36,704 nucleotides of DNA from an uncultured Lachnospiraceae bacterium (GTDB taxonomy: Bacteria; Bacillota; Clostridia; Lachnospirales; Lachnospiraceae): positions 1 through 36,704 of the forward strand of contig CALWDR010000175.1 in the NCBI GenBank assembly GCA_944376745.1, in the 5' to 3' direction. A model generated the notes under the pieces. It was given only the letters and a program-made list of their open reading frames with translations, was not told the DNA's origin and did not search any database. The position numbers and the translations under genes are program-made. Below are positions 7,377 to 15,709 of the stretch, piece after piece. Numbering within the stretch: position 1 is the first letter of the stretch; the number at the start of each line of letters is the position of its first letter.

Positions 7377-8957
7377 TCAATTCTGATTCTCTCTCCGCCA
7401 TTCCTTGGGCGCAATGCCAGTCCGGGCCTTGAACATTTTTGAAAAATAATAAACATCCTGAAAGCCGCATTGATAAGCTACCTCAGCGATCTTATAGCTC
7501 GTTTCCGACAAAAGCCTTTTTGCCGCCTCTATTCGAACATGAATCACATAATCCATCAATCCCATATGCATTTCCTTATTAAAAAAAGCGCTGAGATAAT
7601 TGGGGGTCACATGAATATGCTCTGCAATCTCCCCTCTGGTAATGCGATTCTTGTAATTTTTTTCAATATATTCACATATCTCCTTTAACCGGATATCCAT
7701 CTGTTTGCTGTTATAGAAACGTATTTTTTCTGTCATATCCATGGCCAACTCCCGAAGCAACCCCATAGATTTCTCACAGTCATCATAGTTCATGACACAG
7801 TTGAAAATAAATTGATGGTTGTCCGTATGATAGCCGTTTTGCCGAAACATATCGTAGGAATCATATATCCTATAGATGATATTGATAATGATTTTTTTTG
7901 CCTGCACCACATCGATTTCACGAAAGTGTGCTTCAATCTGATCGAGTATTTCATTAACAGCTTTGGCATCCCCGATTAGGATCTGCTCAATTAAAAGGAC
8001 ACTATATACCGAGTCTTCCTCCGTAAACAAGGGAAGGATCTTCGGTATATCATCATAAAAGATCAACGTGCTGTCATCCAGATAGATTCTGTGTTCCAGT
8101 GCCTGCCTGCTTTCCAGATATTTATGCTTCAGTTCCTCCGTACAGTGCCCAACTGTACTAATGCCCGCAGACACACGACATGAATAAAGCGCTTCAATTT
8201 GAATCAGCATTTGCTTCAAAAGCGTAGCCAAATGTCTTCCATCATTCCTGGAACCGTTTGAAATACTGACAACAATCGAAACCTCTCCAGAAATGGTGGG
8301 ATAAATAACAGAAGCATTATATAGCGGCTGGAACAATTCATACATCATACGGCGTAAAGCGCTTAAAGGATCAGTTCCTACTTTCACAGAATGCAGCATG
8401 GCATTCGTAGTGACAACAACAAACCAGCTAAGCTCCATCTCATAAATGGATTCTTTCACATCGTAGGAAGCCCATGAATCTTCCTTGGTCAGAATGCCTG
8501 AAAATACCATCTCCCGCAATGCTAACCTTCCATCCACCAATTCCTCCTCCAGACGCTTCCTGTCATTTTCCTGCATACACTCCTTATCAAGTTCCGCTAT
8601 GGCCTTTTCCAGAATGCTTTTCAGTTCCGTCAGCTTAGTTGGTTTCAAAATATAGGCAAAAGCTCCAAGGGCGATGGCTTTTTTAGCATACTCAAATTCC
8701 CGGTACCCGGTGACAATAACAAACTTTACCTTTTTTATATCATCCCCCGCTCGCTCCAACATATCAAGCCCTGACATATCTCCCATGCGGATATCCACAA
8801 AAATAATGTCCGGCTGCAATGCGCGTATCTTTTCCAGACCTTCACTACCGCTTTTCGCCGACCCACAGATAGTGCAGCGATACTCCGCCCAATTAATCAC
8901 TGTCTGAAATCCTTTAAGGATGAGTTCTTCATCATCAATCAAAAGGACCTGATACAT
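7377..8957 (-). CDS. Response regulator, YesN type (receiver + AraC DNA-binding domain)
   Basis: This 526-residue two-component response regulator has an N-terminal receiver domain (acidic pair Asp8-Asp9, phosphoacceptor Asp55 in FVDIRM, Thr83 and Lys105 in ILKPTK). A long central region and a C-terminal AraC-type double helix-turn-helix (about residues 425-520, ending SKMFKARTGIAPKEWRREN) follow. ATG 8957 has GGGAAGGAG nine bases upstream; upstream alternatives at 8963 and TTG 8966 are spaced too closely. It overlaps the kinase gene by 23 bases. By analogy with YesN-type regulators near LplA/LplB/YtcP importers, it probably activates the adjacent importer operon. Confidence 0.94.
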   Translation of the reverse strand: MYQVLLIDDEELILKGFQTVINWAEYRCTICGSAKSGSEGLEKIRALQPDIIFVDIRMGDMSGLDMLERAGDDIKKVKFVIVTGYREFEYAKKAIALGAFAYILKPTKLTELKSILEKAIAELDKECMQENDRKRLEEELVDGRLALREMVFSGILTKEDSWASYDVKESIYEMELSWFVVVTTNAMLHSVKVGTDPLSALRRMMYELFQPLYNASVIYPTISGEVSIVVSISNGSRNDGRHLATLLKQMLIQIEALYSCRVSAGISTVGHCTEELKHKYLESRQALEHRIYLDDSTLIFYDDIPKILPLFTEEDSVYSVLLIEQILIGDAKAVNEILDQIEAHFREIDVVQAKKIIINIIYRIYDSYDMFRQNGYHTDNHQFIFNCVMNYDDCEKSMGLLRELAMDMTEKIRFYNSKQMDIRLKEICEYIEKNYKNRITRGEIAEHIHVTPNYLSAFFNKEMHMGLMDYVIHVRIEAAKRLLSETSYKIAEVAYQCGFQDVYYFSKMFKARTGIAPKEWRRENQN

Positions 8958-10734
8958 CTTCATCAACTCCTTCCCAAACTCGAAACGGAATTTCTCCTGT
9001 CACACAAAAGTAGGCTTCCTCTTTACTCTTGATTGTCAGACCATATCCATCTCCATAGAGAAGACACAGCCGTCTCTGTACATTAATCAGACCAGAATGT
9101 TTTCCAATGTCAAAATCTTCCTCTTTCTCAGCCAACCTCTTATTCAAAGCATCTAATTTGCTTTTAGCCATCCCACAGCCATTATCTGCCACCAGAAACG
9201 TCACGCATTCCGCCTCAATCCCCATCTGTGATTTTTTGCTTACCTTCACAAGTATCTTGCCCTTGGAATGCTTTCCAATTCCATGGATGACCGCATTTTC
9301 CACCAATGGCTGAATGATCAGGCAAGGAATGGCCGCCGCCATACATTCTTCCTGACACAAATATTGAAATTGCAATCGATCCCCATATCGTATCTTGATC
9401 GTCTCACAATATTTATGGACGTAGTCAATCTCACGCCCCACGCTTATTATGGAGTTCATTTTTCCTGCATTCGCCCCAAACAGGGCGGCCAGATTACAGA
9501 TCATATCACTGATCTGTGGAACATTCTGCATCTGCGCCGTCCAATTGATGATCTCCAGCGTATTATACAAAAAGTGCGGATTCACCTGGGATTGCAGTGT
9601 TTTCAGCTGAGCATTTTTTCGATAAATGCTTTCCTTATAAACCTTCTCAATCAAAAATGTGATTCGGTCTGTCATATTTTTAAAACACGAAATCAAAAAA
9701 CCAAATTCGTCCTTCCGGCTGTTGTCTTTGATCTCCACCGTACTATTCCGCTCAAAAGCCGCGATATAATCTATCATGGTCTCGATGGGTGCCACTAGAC
9801 TTCGAACAAATACGGTATTGATAAACAGCACAAAAATCAATACAATAAATTCAAACAGCAACGTGATCAGCAGAACCGCATTAACACTTTCATATATGAT
9901 TTTTAACGGTGTGTGTGTAACTACGCTCCAACTGGTTCCTGGAACCATAGCAAAACAGACAAGATTTCTGTCCTCACGATCAAAAAAATATCCGTTTTTC
10001 CCAGACATATTCTTTCGAAATCCCGCCACATCCACATTTTCCGTTCCCTTTCTGTCATTGCTGGAATATACCTGACTCCCTTCCTTGGAAACCAGCGCAA
10101 CGTTATACAGATTTTCCATTTCAAATCTATTGATCTCCAGCACGGTACTTTTGACGGAGATCACAAGCTTACCAATTGTTGCAAATGTATCTCTGTCCCG
10201 CATTTCCCGGCACAGATAGATCGTCCCATCGCTGGTCACCCAGACGGGCTCCGCCTGACTACACTGCCTAGCCATCTTCACAAAGGCTGTCTCATCTAAG
10301 ATACGATTATTATCCACATTATAAAAATAGGAAACATCATTCCTGCCAAAAACTGCAATGGTTCCCAGTACCTCATTGGATGTCGCCAGTTTCTTTAATA
10401 CGGCATCCATCTCCTTCTGAGCCTCATAATATGTCAATGGATCCTTTGCTATTTCGTCATTACGTACAATGTTATAGATATTGTCATCATAAATGATATT
10501 CTGGGAAATATTCACAACACTGGCAAATTGGCTAGATATCCTGCTACTTACATTCAGCAACAGGTCACAAGTATATCTCACCGTATTATCCGTAATGATC
10601 TTTCTGATCAGTGCAGAATTTATAAATACACCGAACAGCAAATGTATTATGATAATAAAGATGATCACAAGAAAAGATTTCTGCTTGATCTTCAAATCTG
10701 CAAATAGTTTGCTTATATTCTGTTTCACCCGCAT
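8935..10734 (-). CDS. Sensor histidine kinase, YesM type
   Basis: This 599-residue membrane kinase has a first membrane segment at about 21-43, a large extracytoplasmic sensor region to about 280, a second segment at about 285-310, a HAMP region, and the His_kinase domain with the phosphoacceptor in QVNPHFLYNTLE (His387). The ATPase domain has the N box QPLVENAVIHG (Asn480) and the G1 motif VADNGCGM. It is transcribed with the response regulator that follows (overlapping by 23 bases) and with a membrane-anchored binding protein that precedes it. It probably phosphorylates the regulator in response to extracellular sugar. Confidence 0.94.
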   Translation of the reverse strand: MRVKQNISKLFADLKIKQKSFLVIIFIIIIHLLFGVFINSALIRKIITDNTVRYTCDLLLNVSSRISSQFASVVNISQNIIYDDNIYNIVRNDEIAKDPLTYYEAQKEMDAVLKKLATSNEVLGTIAVFGRNDVSYFYNVDNNRILDETAFVKMARQCSQAEPVWVTSDGTIYLCREMRDRDTFATIGKLVISVKSTVLEINRFEMENLYNVALVSKEGSQVYSSNDRKGTENVDVAGFRKNMSGKNGYFFDREDRNLVCFAMVPGTSWSVVTHTPLKIIYESVNAVLLITLLFEFIVLIFVLFINTVFVRSLVAPIETMIDYIAAFERNSTVEIKDNSRKDEFGFLISCFKNMTDRITFLIEKVYKESIYRKNAQLKTLQSQVNPHFLYNTLEIINWTAQMQNVPQISDMICNLAALFGANAGKMNSIISVGREIDYVHKYCETIKIRYGDRLQFQYLCQEECMAAAIPCLIIQPLVENAVIHGIGKHSKGKILVKVSKKSQMGIEAECVTFLVADNGCGMAKSKLDALNKRLAEKEEDFDIGKHSGLINVQRRLCLLYGDGYGLTIKSKEEAYFCVTGEIPFRVWEGVDEDVSGPFD

Positions 10735-10790
10735 CGTTACTCTCCAACTGCCGTCTCGGTTCCTGTGTTGAGACAGAAAGCTTGAAAATA

Positions 10791-12071
10791 CTACTCTAAC
10801 AACGTCCAGACATCAATCCGACTTTCAAGATAACTTGGCATCCGCTCCACGATTTTATTCCATTTTCCATTGTCATTATAATTACTGATAAAATGAACGG
10901 TTTCTGTAAGGCTGTATGTAAACTCGCTGTTTACATATGCAATATTTCCCAGATACATATTTTCATTTGGATTCACCGCAGAAAGCGCTCCCAACTCGTC
11001 CTTCAGCTTTGTGGCGACTTCCCTGGAAGTCATGTATTTCAGAAAACGAATCACATACTCCTCCTTGCTTTCCATACTCTTCGCGGACACAAAGAGGTTA
11101 TTCTTCCCAAGACCATATAAAGCTGACCGCTCAGAGCTACGTTCATTCTCAAAGGAAGGCATATAGCATATCTTAGTAGAACCATCGTCAATATTTTGAA
11201 TATTTGTTACAAAATGAGAATCCTGCACAATAAAAGCTGCCTTTTTCTGCAAAAAAAGCTCTTCACTTTCATTTTCTGTTATGGAAAATAAATTATCTGG
11301 AAAAGCCCCCAGCTGATAAAGCTCTTTAAGATACTCGGCCGCAGCCGCATAATACTCATTATATGCTCCATTTTTCTCGATATCGTCGGAATAAAATCTC
11401 CCGCCCAGCTTGGCTACAATAGCTTGATAAAGCATAAGCTCATTATCAGAAAGATTAAATGCAATTGGGATAATACCTTCCGCTTTCAAAACAGGAATCA
11501 TTTTCTTCCAGTCCTCATAGGTAGCTGGAATCCCCAACCCATATCGATTTAACAGATCAACATTTACAAACATTGCCGCATAGATATTTTCCAAAGGAAG
11601 TGCGTAAATCTCCCCCTCATAAGTTACATAACGCCACACACTCTTATCAAAGGAATCAAACCATTGCTCATCTTCTGCAAGATATTCATTAAGGCCGCTG
11701 AGCCTGTCTGCCGCAAAATATTCTTCCACGAGTTCTCCCGGATAGGAAATAAATATATCTGGCTCGTTGCCCGAAGCAATATCAGTCCGCAAATATTTAA
11801 AATACTCATCTTTCTGCCGCCAGTCATTGACTACCACCATATCCGGATTCTTCCGATTAAATTCATCGATAAGGCTTTGGAAAACGCTTCCATCGTGATC
11901 CATACTGCTCCAATCGGAGGATAAGCGCACCTCAACCTTGGTTTCCACATCATAATATATAATATCTGTTTTCCATAGAAACAGCTGTTCTCCACCCCAA
12001 AATAGTATCACAGTCAATACGAGGGCGACAATCATCCATGCAATACGTTTTCTCCACTTCATAGTCTCCAT
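10791..12071 (-). CDS. Membrane-anchored extracellular solute-binding protein, family 1
   Basis: This 426-residue protein has one N-terminal membrane segment (about residues 11-31, WMIVALVLTVILFWGGEQLF) and no lipobox cysteine, so it is likely an uncleaved, membrane-tethered binding protein. The rest resembles CUT1 sugar-binding proteins (a DWRQKDEYFKYLRTDIASGNEPDIF-like segment, then an EGEIYALP segment). It lies 56 bases upstream of the YesM-type kinase and in the same direction, apart from the importer genes. This suggests it may present ligand to the kinase rather than serve transport; that role is inference. Start: ATG 12071, with ATG 12062 as an alternative (METMKW...). Confidence 0.85.
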   Translation of the reverse strand: METMKWRKRIAWMIVALVLTVILFWGGEQLFLWKTDIIYYDVETKVEVRLSSDWSSMDHDGSVFQSLIDEFNRKNPDMVVVNDWRQKDEYFKYLRTDIASGNEPDIFISYPGELVEEYFAADRLSGLNEYLAEDEQWFDSFDKSVWRYVTYEGEIYALPLENIYAAMFVNVDLLNRYGLGIPATYEDWKKMIPVLKAEGIIPIAFNLSDNELMLYQAIVAKLGGRFYSDDIEKNGAYNEYYAAAAEYLKELYQLGAFPDNLFSITENESEELFLQKKAAFIVQDSHFVTNIQNIDDGSTKICYMPSFENERSSERSALYGLGKNNLFVSAKSMESKEEYVIRFLKYMTSREVATKLKDELGALSAVNPNENMYLGNIAYVNSEFTYSLTETVHFISNYNDNGKWNKIVERMPSYLESRIDVWTLLE

Positions 12072-12217
12072 TCATACTGGCATCCTTCTGCCATAATCCA
12101 TACGATATTCCCCAGAATCTTATAGCCGTGAGAAGTTCCATACTTATGCAGTAGCTCAAACTTCCAATACCATTTGATATACTGAGTCATGAAAAATCAA
12201 TACTTTAGCCTATAAAA

Positions 12218-12247
12218 ATGACATAGACCTGCACTTGGTGGTATAAT
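12218..12247 (+). promoter_or_regulatory. Promoter of the transposase fragment
   Basis: A -35 ATGACA (12218-12223) is separated by 18 bases from a perfect -10 TATAAT (12242-12247). It stands about 40 bases before the AAGGAG and ATG of the transposase fragment. It may still drive transcription toward the 3' end of ftsZ on the opposite strand. Confidence 0.55.
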
Positions 12248-12288
12248 TGAATTGCCTAAAACAATCACACATCAAGGAGATCTATGCC

Positions 12289-12399
12289 ATGTCCAGTATA
12301 CCACAACAATTACTAAAAACAAAAATGATTCCGGTCATAGTAGTGTTCCGCTATCTGTTCTGCCTCATTTTCTCTGACCGGAGCATGTATATGCAGAAA
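12289..12399 (+). pseudogene. IS transposase, 5' fragment only
   Basis: A plus-strand start with a strong ribosome binding site (AAGGAG, nine bases before the ATG) opens the reading frame MSSIPQQLLKTKMIPVIVVF and continues RYLFCLIFSDRSMYMQ. This resembles the N-terminus of DDE transposases of Firmicutes insertion sequences, by recollection of that protein style and not by a search. About 36 residues on, the similarity stops and the frame runs into the ftsZ terminator and antisense ftsZ. Promoter, ribosome binding site and start are intact but the body is gone, as expected for a decayed IS end. The IS family is unsure. Confidence 0.55.
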
Positions 12400-12428
12400 A
12401 TAAACATTCTACGCCAAAGACGGCGCCC

Positions 12429-12463
12429 AAAACCGCAGGCCCCGAGGCCCGCCTCTGGGGGCC
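12429..12463 (-). terminator. GC-rich hairpin, probable ftsZ terminator
   Basis: On the minus strand, five bases after the ftsZ stop, GGCCCC-CA-GAGGC pairs with GCCTC-GGGGCC (12463-12438), an 11-bp stem with a two-base bulge and a two-base loop. It is followed four bases later by a short run of four T residues. The weak T-run makes this a likely but imperfect intrinsic terminator. Confidence 0.5.
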
Positions 12464-12468
12464 AGGGT

Positions 12469-13695
12469 CTATTTTCTGGTATTCTTCAGAAACTCCGGGA
12501 TCTTAATATCCTTCTCGGGAATGCTGCTCTCCGGGCGCTTGGGCCGCTGTAATCCGCTCAAGGGCGCGCTCCCGGCGCCATGGGTATCATGCGCGCCGCC
12601 GGTCAGCCCTCCATAGGCTCCGGCAGGTCTTGCGCCAGTCACCCCGGCAGTCCTGGTCCCGGCCATACCCGCAGTGGGGCGCACGCCCGCTCCGGCAGAA
12701 TACTTCATGCCGGGCATAGTTCCCATGATCTTGGGCGTGGAAGGCGCTTCCTCCAGCCCCGTGGCGATCACGGTAATGGTAGCCGCATCCACCATGGACT
12801 CATCGTACTTGGCGCCGAAAATAATGTTGGCGTTGTCGCCGGCCAGATCCTGCACATAGCTGGCCGCGTCGTTGGCGTCCATCAGGGAGATGTCGCCGGA
12901 AATATTGATGATGACATGGGAGGCTCCGGTGATGGTGGTCTCCAGAAGGGGACTGGCCACCGCCAGCTTCACCGCCTCGATCGCCTTGTCGTCGCCCTTG
13001 GCCTGTCCAATACCGATGTGAGCCATACCCTTGCTCTTCATAACCGTCTGTACGTCCGCAAAATCCAGGTTGATCAGGGCCGGCAGGTTGATCAGGTCGG
13101 TAATGCCCTGCACCGCCTGCTGCAGCACCTCGTCCGCCTTCTTCAGGGCGTCCGGCATAGTCGTCCTGCGGTCCACGATCTCCAGCAATTTATCATTGGG
13201 GATCACGATCAAAGTGTCCACGTTGTCCTTTAAGCGCTCAATGCCGGCAAGCGCATTGTTCATCCGGGCCTTGGCCTCAAATTTGAAGGGCTTTGTCACA
13301 ACGCCCACGGTCAGGATGCCCTGCTCCTTGGCGATCCCTGCCACCACCGGGGCTGCGCCCGTTCCGGTTCCGCCGCCCATGCCGCAGGTTACGAACACCA
13401 TGTCCGCCCCCCGGAGAGCCGCAGCCAACTCATCGCTGCTCTCCTCCGCCGCCTTCTGTCCGATCTCAGGCTGGGCACCGGCTCCCAGTCCCTTGGTCAG
13501 CTTCTCGCCGATCTGGATCAGTGTGGGCGCCTTGCAGAGCATCAACGCCTGCTTGTCCGTATTCACACCGATAAATTCAACGCCGCCGATATTCTCATCA
13601 ATCATTCTATTTACAGCATTATTTCCAGCTCCCCCTACACCGATCACGATGATCTTCGCGCTGGAATCTGCTTCTGTTGTCTTAATTTCAAGCAA
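12469..13695 (-). CDS. ftsZ: Cell division protein FtsZ
   Basis: This 408-residue tubulin-like GTPase polymerises at mid-cell to form the Z ring. The GTP-binding region has [13 protein letters not shown] near the N-terminus and the tubulin signature GMGGGTGTG at residues 105-113, and NLDFADV marks the T7 catalytic loop. A Gly/Ala-rich linker (about 320-385) leads to the conserved C-terminal peptide [13 protein letters not shown], which binds membrane anchors such as SepF. The start is TTG 13695: AAAGGAGG lies eight bases upstream and gives MLEIKTTE, the usual clostridial start. The open frame extends to 13725 without a signal. ftsZ is the last gene of the dcw cluster and has its own promoter. 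Confidence 0.97.
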   Translation of the reverse strand: MLEIKTTEADSSAKIIVIGVGGAGNNAVNRMIDENIGGVEFIGVNTDKQALMLCKAPTLIQIGEKLTKGLGAGAQPEIGQKAAEESSDELAAALRGADMVFVTCGMGGGTGTGAAPVVAGIAKEQGILTVGVVTKPFKFEAKARMNNALAGIERLKDNVDTLIVIPNDKLLEIVDRRTTMPDALKKADEVLQQAVQGITDLINLPALINLDFADVQTVMKSKGMAHIGIGQAKGDDKAIEAVKLAVASPLLETTITGASHVIINISGDISLMDANDAASYVQDLAGDNANIIFGAKYDESMVDAATITVIATGLEEAPSTPKIMGTMPGMKYSAGAGVRPTAGMAGTRTAGVTGARPAGAYGGLTGGAHDTHGAGSAPLSGLQRPKRPESSIPEKDIKIPEFLKNTRK

Positions 13696-13736
13696 GGGTA
13701 GTTCCTCCTTTAGTCCGCGATACATTCATATACACT

Positions 13737-13765
13737 ATAATATAATTTTTCTACAAATTAATCAA
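13737..13765 (-). promoter_or_regulatory. ftsZ promoter
   Basis: On the minus strand, -35 TTGATT (13765-13760), a 17-base spacer and -10 TATTAT (13742-13737) lie in the AT-rich 118-base gap between ftsQ and ftsZ, about 40 bases before the ftsZ start. This would allow ftsZ expression independent of the rest of the cluster. Confidence 0.7.
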
Positions 13766-13813
13766 CCTTAAATTGTGTTTTTTTCAAAAAATTTTAACAA
13801 AATTTTAAACCGG

Positions 13814-14563
13814 TCAGCCCTCCTCTTTCTCGAAGGTGATATCCGTGGCAGTTTCGGTCCAGTTCTCCAGGTGCAGCGTCCCGCTCATGCCCTCAAGCTT
13901 CGGCAGGATGTAAGTCATCCGAAGGATCTTCTCGCTGAAATCTCCGGCTTTTCCCAGAAGGACCCTGACTGAGCCATATTCCAGGGTGTAAGTCCCGTCC
14001 GCCCCGTAAATGATGTTGTCCGGCACCGCCTCGTATTTTTTCAGGGTCTGGGTCAGAGAAAGCAGGTCCTTCAGAACATCATTTTTCTGAATGGGAAGCT
14101 TCTCGTAAAGCACCACCGCATCCACCGGCAGGCCGGAGATCTGCGGAACCCCCGCGATCACCTCCGGGGAGGTCTCCACCACGAAGCCGTCCTTGTCAAA
14201 ATAGGCGTTCTGTCCCAGGCTGTCCAGGTGAACATATCCCACAAGCCCCTTTTCATACACCTTGATCTCGATGGTGTGGGGCAGCTTCATGGTGATCTCC
14301 ATGGTGTCCACGAAGGGAATGGCCTCCGGCTCCTGGAACTTGTATTTCAGATAGACATAGAGGGTATTCCAGGAATACTCGTCGTTTAACACCCACTCCT
14401 TGATCTTCTCATCCTCATAGAGCTCATTGCCGGTGACTACCACCTCCTCCACCGTAAATACCTTCACCACCACCAGAGCTGAGACGGCCAGCAAAAGAAG
14501 GACGGTCAGAAAGATCAGTCCCCAGGCTCTGCGCCTTTTCTTTCGCCGTCTCTTTTCCCGCAT
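13814..14563 (-). CDS. ftsQ: Cell division protein FtsQ/DivIB
   Basis: This 249-residue bitopic membrane protein has a very basic cytoplasmic N-terminus (REKRRRKKRRR), one membrane segment (about 14-36), then a POTRA domain beginning FTVEEVVVTGNELYEDEKI and a beta domain. This is the DivIB/FtsQ layout; together with FtsL and other divisome proteins it regulates septal synthesis. The first in-frame codon is a GTG at 14566 overlapping the ftsW stop. I prefer ATG 14563, which is eight bases after GGAGG. Sequence conservation in this family is low, so identification rests on the POTRA start, topology and position between ftsW and ftsZ. Confidence 0.88.
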   Translation of the reverse strand: MREKRRRKKRRRAWGLIFLTVLLLLAVSALVVVKVFTVEEVVVTGNELYEDEKIKEWVLNDEYSWNTLYVYLKYKFQEPEAIPFVDTMEITMKLPHTIEIKVYEKGLVGYVHLDSLGQNAYFDKDGFVVETSPEVIAGVPQISGLPVDAVVLYEKLPIQKNDVLKDLLSLTQTLKKYEAVPDNIIYGADGTYTLEYGSVRVLLGKAGDFSEKILRMTYILPKLEGMSGTLHLENWTETATDITFEKEEG

Positions 14564-15705
14564 CACAGCGTCCTCCCCAGAGCCGCCTTTTCCGGCTCCT
14601 CCTCAAACTGGATTCCCCGGGAGACACTTAAGGCCAGCCCCATCTCCGCCATGAGAAACAGCACCGAGGTCCCCCCGTAGCTGATAAAGGGAAGGGAGAT
14701 TCCCGTATTGGGGATGGTGTTGGTCACAACGGCGATATTTAAGATCACCTGGATGGCCACATGGGCCATGATCCCCGTCACAAGCAGCGCGCCGTACAGA
14801 TCCGCGGCGTTGCTGGCGATCACCATAAACCGCCAGATCATCAAGAGAAACAGCAATATCACGCAGACAGCCCCAAAGAGCCCCAGCTCCTCGCAGATAA
14901 TGGAAAAGATCATATCGTTCTGGGCCTCGGGCACAAACCCCAGCTTCTGCATACTGGCGCCCAGCCCTTTGCCGAACAGTCCCCCGGAGCCGATGGCGTA
15001 TAGGCCCTGCAGTGTCTGATAACCCTTCTCATAATTCTCCGGCTCCAGCCAGATCTTAATACGTTCTATCCGATAGAGCAATTCCTTATCCAGCAGGCTC
15101 ACCAGAAGGAAGGCAGCCCCCGCCGCCGCGATGCCCCCCGCAACCAGAATAAACTGCAGATACTTGGGGCTTGAGACAAACACCAGGGCCACGGAAATAC
15201 CCAGGATGATCACAGCCGTGCTCAGGTTCTCGATGGCCACCACCCCCACCATGGGGAGGGCCAGCAGGATCACCTTCACCAGGGACCGGAAATTTCCCAT
15301 GGCCTTGGGGGCATTGCTGATGATCACCGCCAGAAATACGATGATGGCCAGCTTCGCCAGCTCCGAGGGCTGGAAGGAGATCACCTTCAGATCCAGCCAC
15401 CGCTTGGAGCCGTTGGCCTCCGTACCCACAAACATCACAAGAACGCACAGCCCGAGGGCCATAAGGTAAGCCAGAAGCCAAAAATGCTTCCAGAAATGAT
15501 AGTCGATCCTGGTTACCACAAACATGCAGACGAAGCCCAAAAGCGTGGCCCGAAGCTGCCGCTTCAGGTAGTAAGCCGCGTCGTCAAACTTCACCTCTCC
15601 GTTATAGGAGCTGGTGCTGTACAGCATCACAAGGCCGAAACAGATTAAAAATATTACGATAAACAAAAGGCTGTAGTCAAAGTACCGGACCCTTTTCTGC
15701 TTCAT
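14563..15705 (-). CDS. ftsW: Peptidoglycan glycosyltransferase FtsW/SpoVE (SEDS family)
   Basis: This 380-residue SEDS polymerase has about ten membrane segments. Conserved SEDS elements include GSKRWLDL followed by FQPSELAKL, a second-half loop with PEAQNDMIFSIICEELG and the ending PFISYGGTSVLFLMAEMGLALSVSR. It polymerises lipid II glycan strands together with a class B PBP at the septum. ATG 15705 has GAGGAG upstream; the upstream TTG at 15720 would overlap murD and is not needed. It follows murD by four bases and overlaps the ftsQ start. It could equally be the SpoVE paralog used in sporulation. Confidence 0.95.
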   Translation of the reverse strand: MKQKRVRYFDYSLLFIVIFLICFGLVMLYSTSSYNGEVKFDDAAYYLKRQLRATLLGFVCMFVVTRIDYHFWKHFWLLAYLMALGLCVLVMFVGTEANGSKRWLDLKVISFQPSELAKLAIIVFLAVIISNAPKAMGNFRSLVKVILLALPMVGVVAIENLSTAVIILGISVALVFVSSPKYLQFILVAGGIAAAGAAFLLVSLLDKELLYRIERIKIWLEPENYEKGYQTLQGLYAIGSGGLFGKGLGASMQKLGFVPEAQNDMIFSIICEELGLFGAVCVILLFLLMIWRFMVIASNAADLYGALLVTGIMAHVAIQVILNIAVVTNTIPNTGISLPFISYGGTSVLFLMAEMGLALSVSRGIQFEEEPEKAALGRTL

Positions 15706-15709
15706 TCCA

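Larger units (their letters stand above)
12072..12468. other. 397-base gap between the sugar locus and ftsZ
   Basis: Moving right, this gap contains an uncharacterised AT-rich leader of the membrane-anchored binding-protein operon (12072-12215) with no convincing promoter. Next come a plus-strand promoter and the 5' fragment of an IS transposase (12218-12399). Last is the GC-rich hairpin that probably ends ftsZ transcription (12438-12463). No other gene was recognised. Confidence 0.6.
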
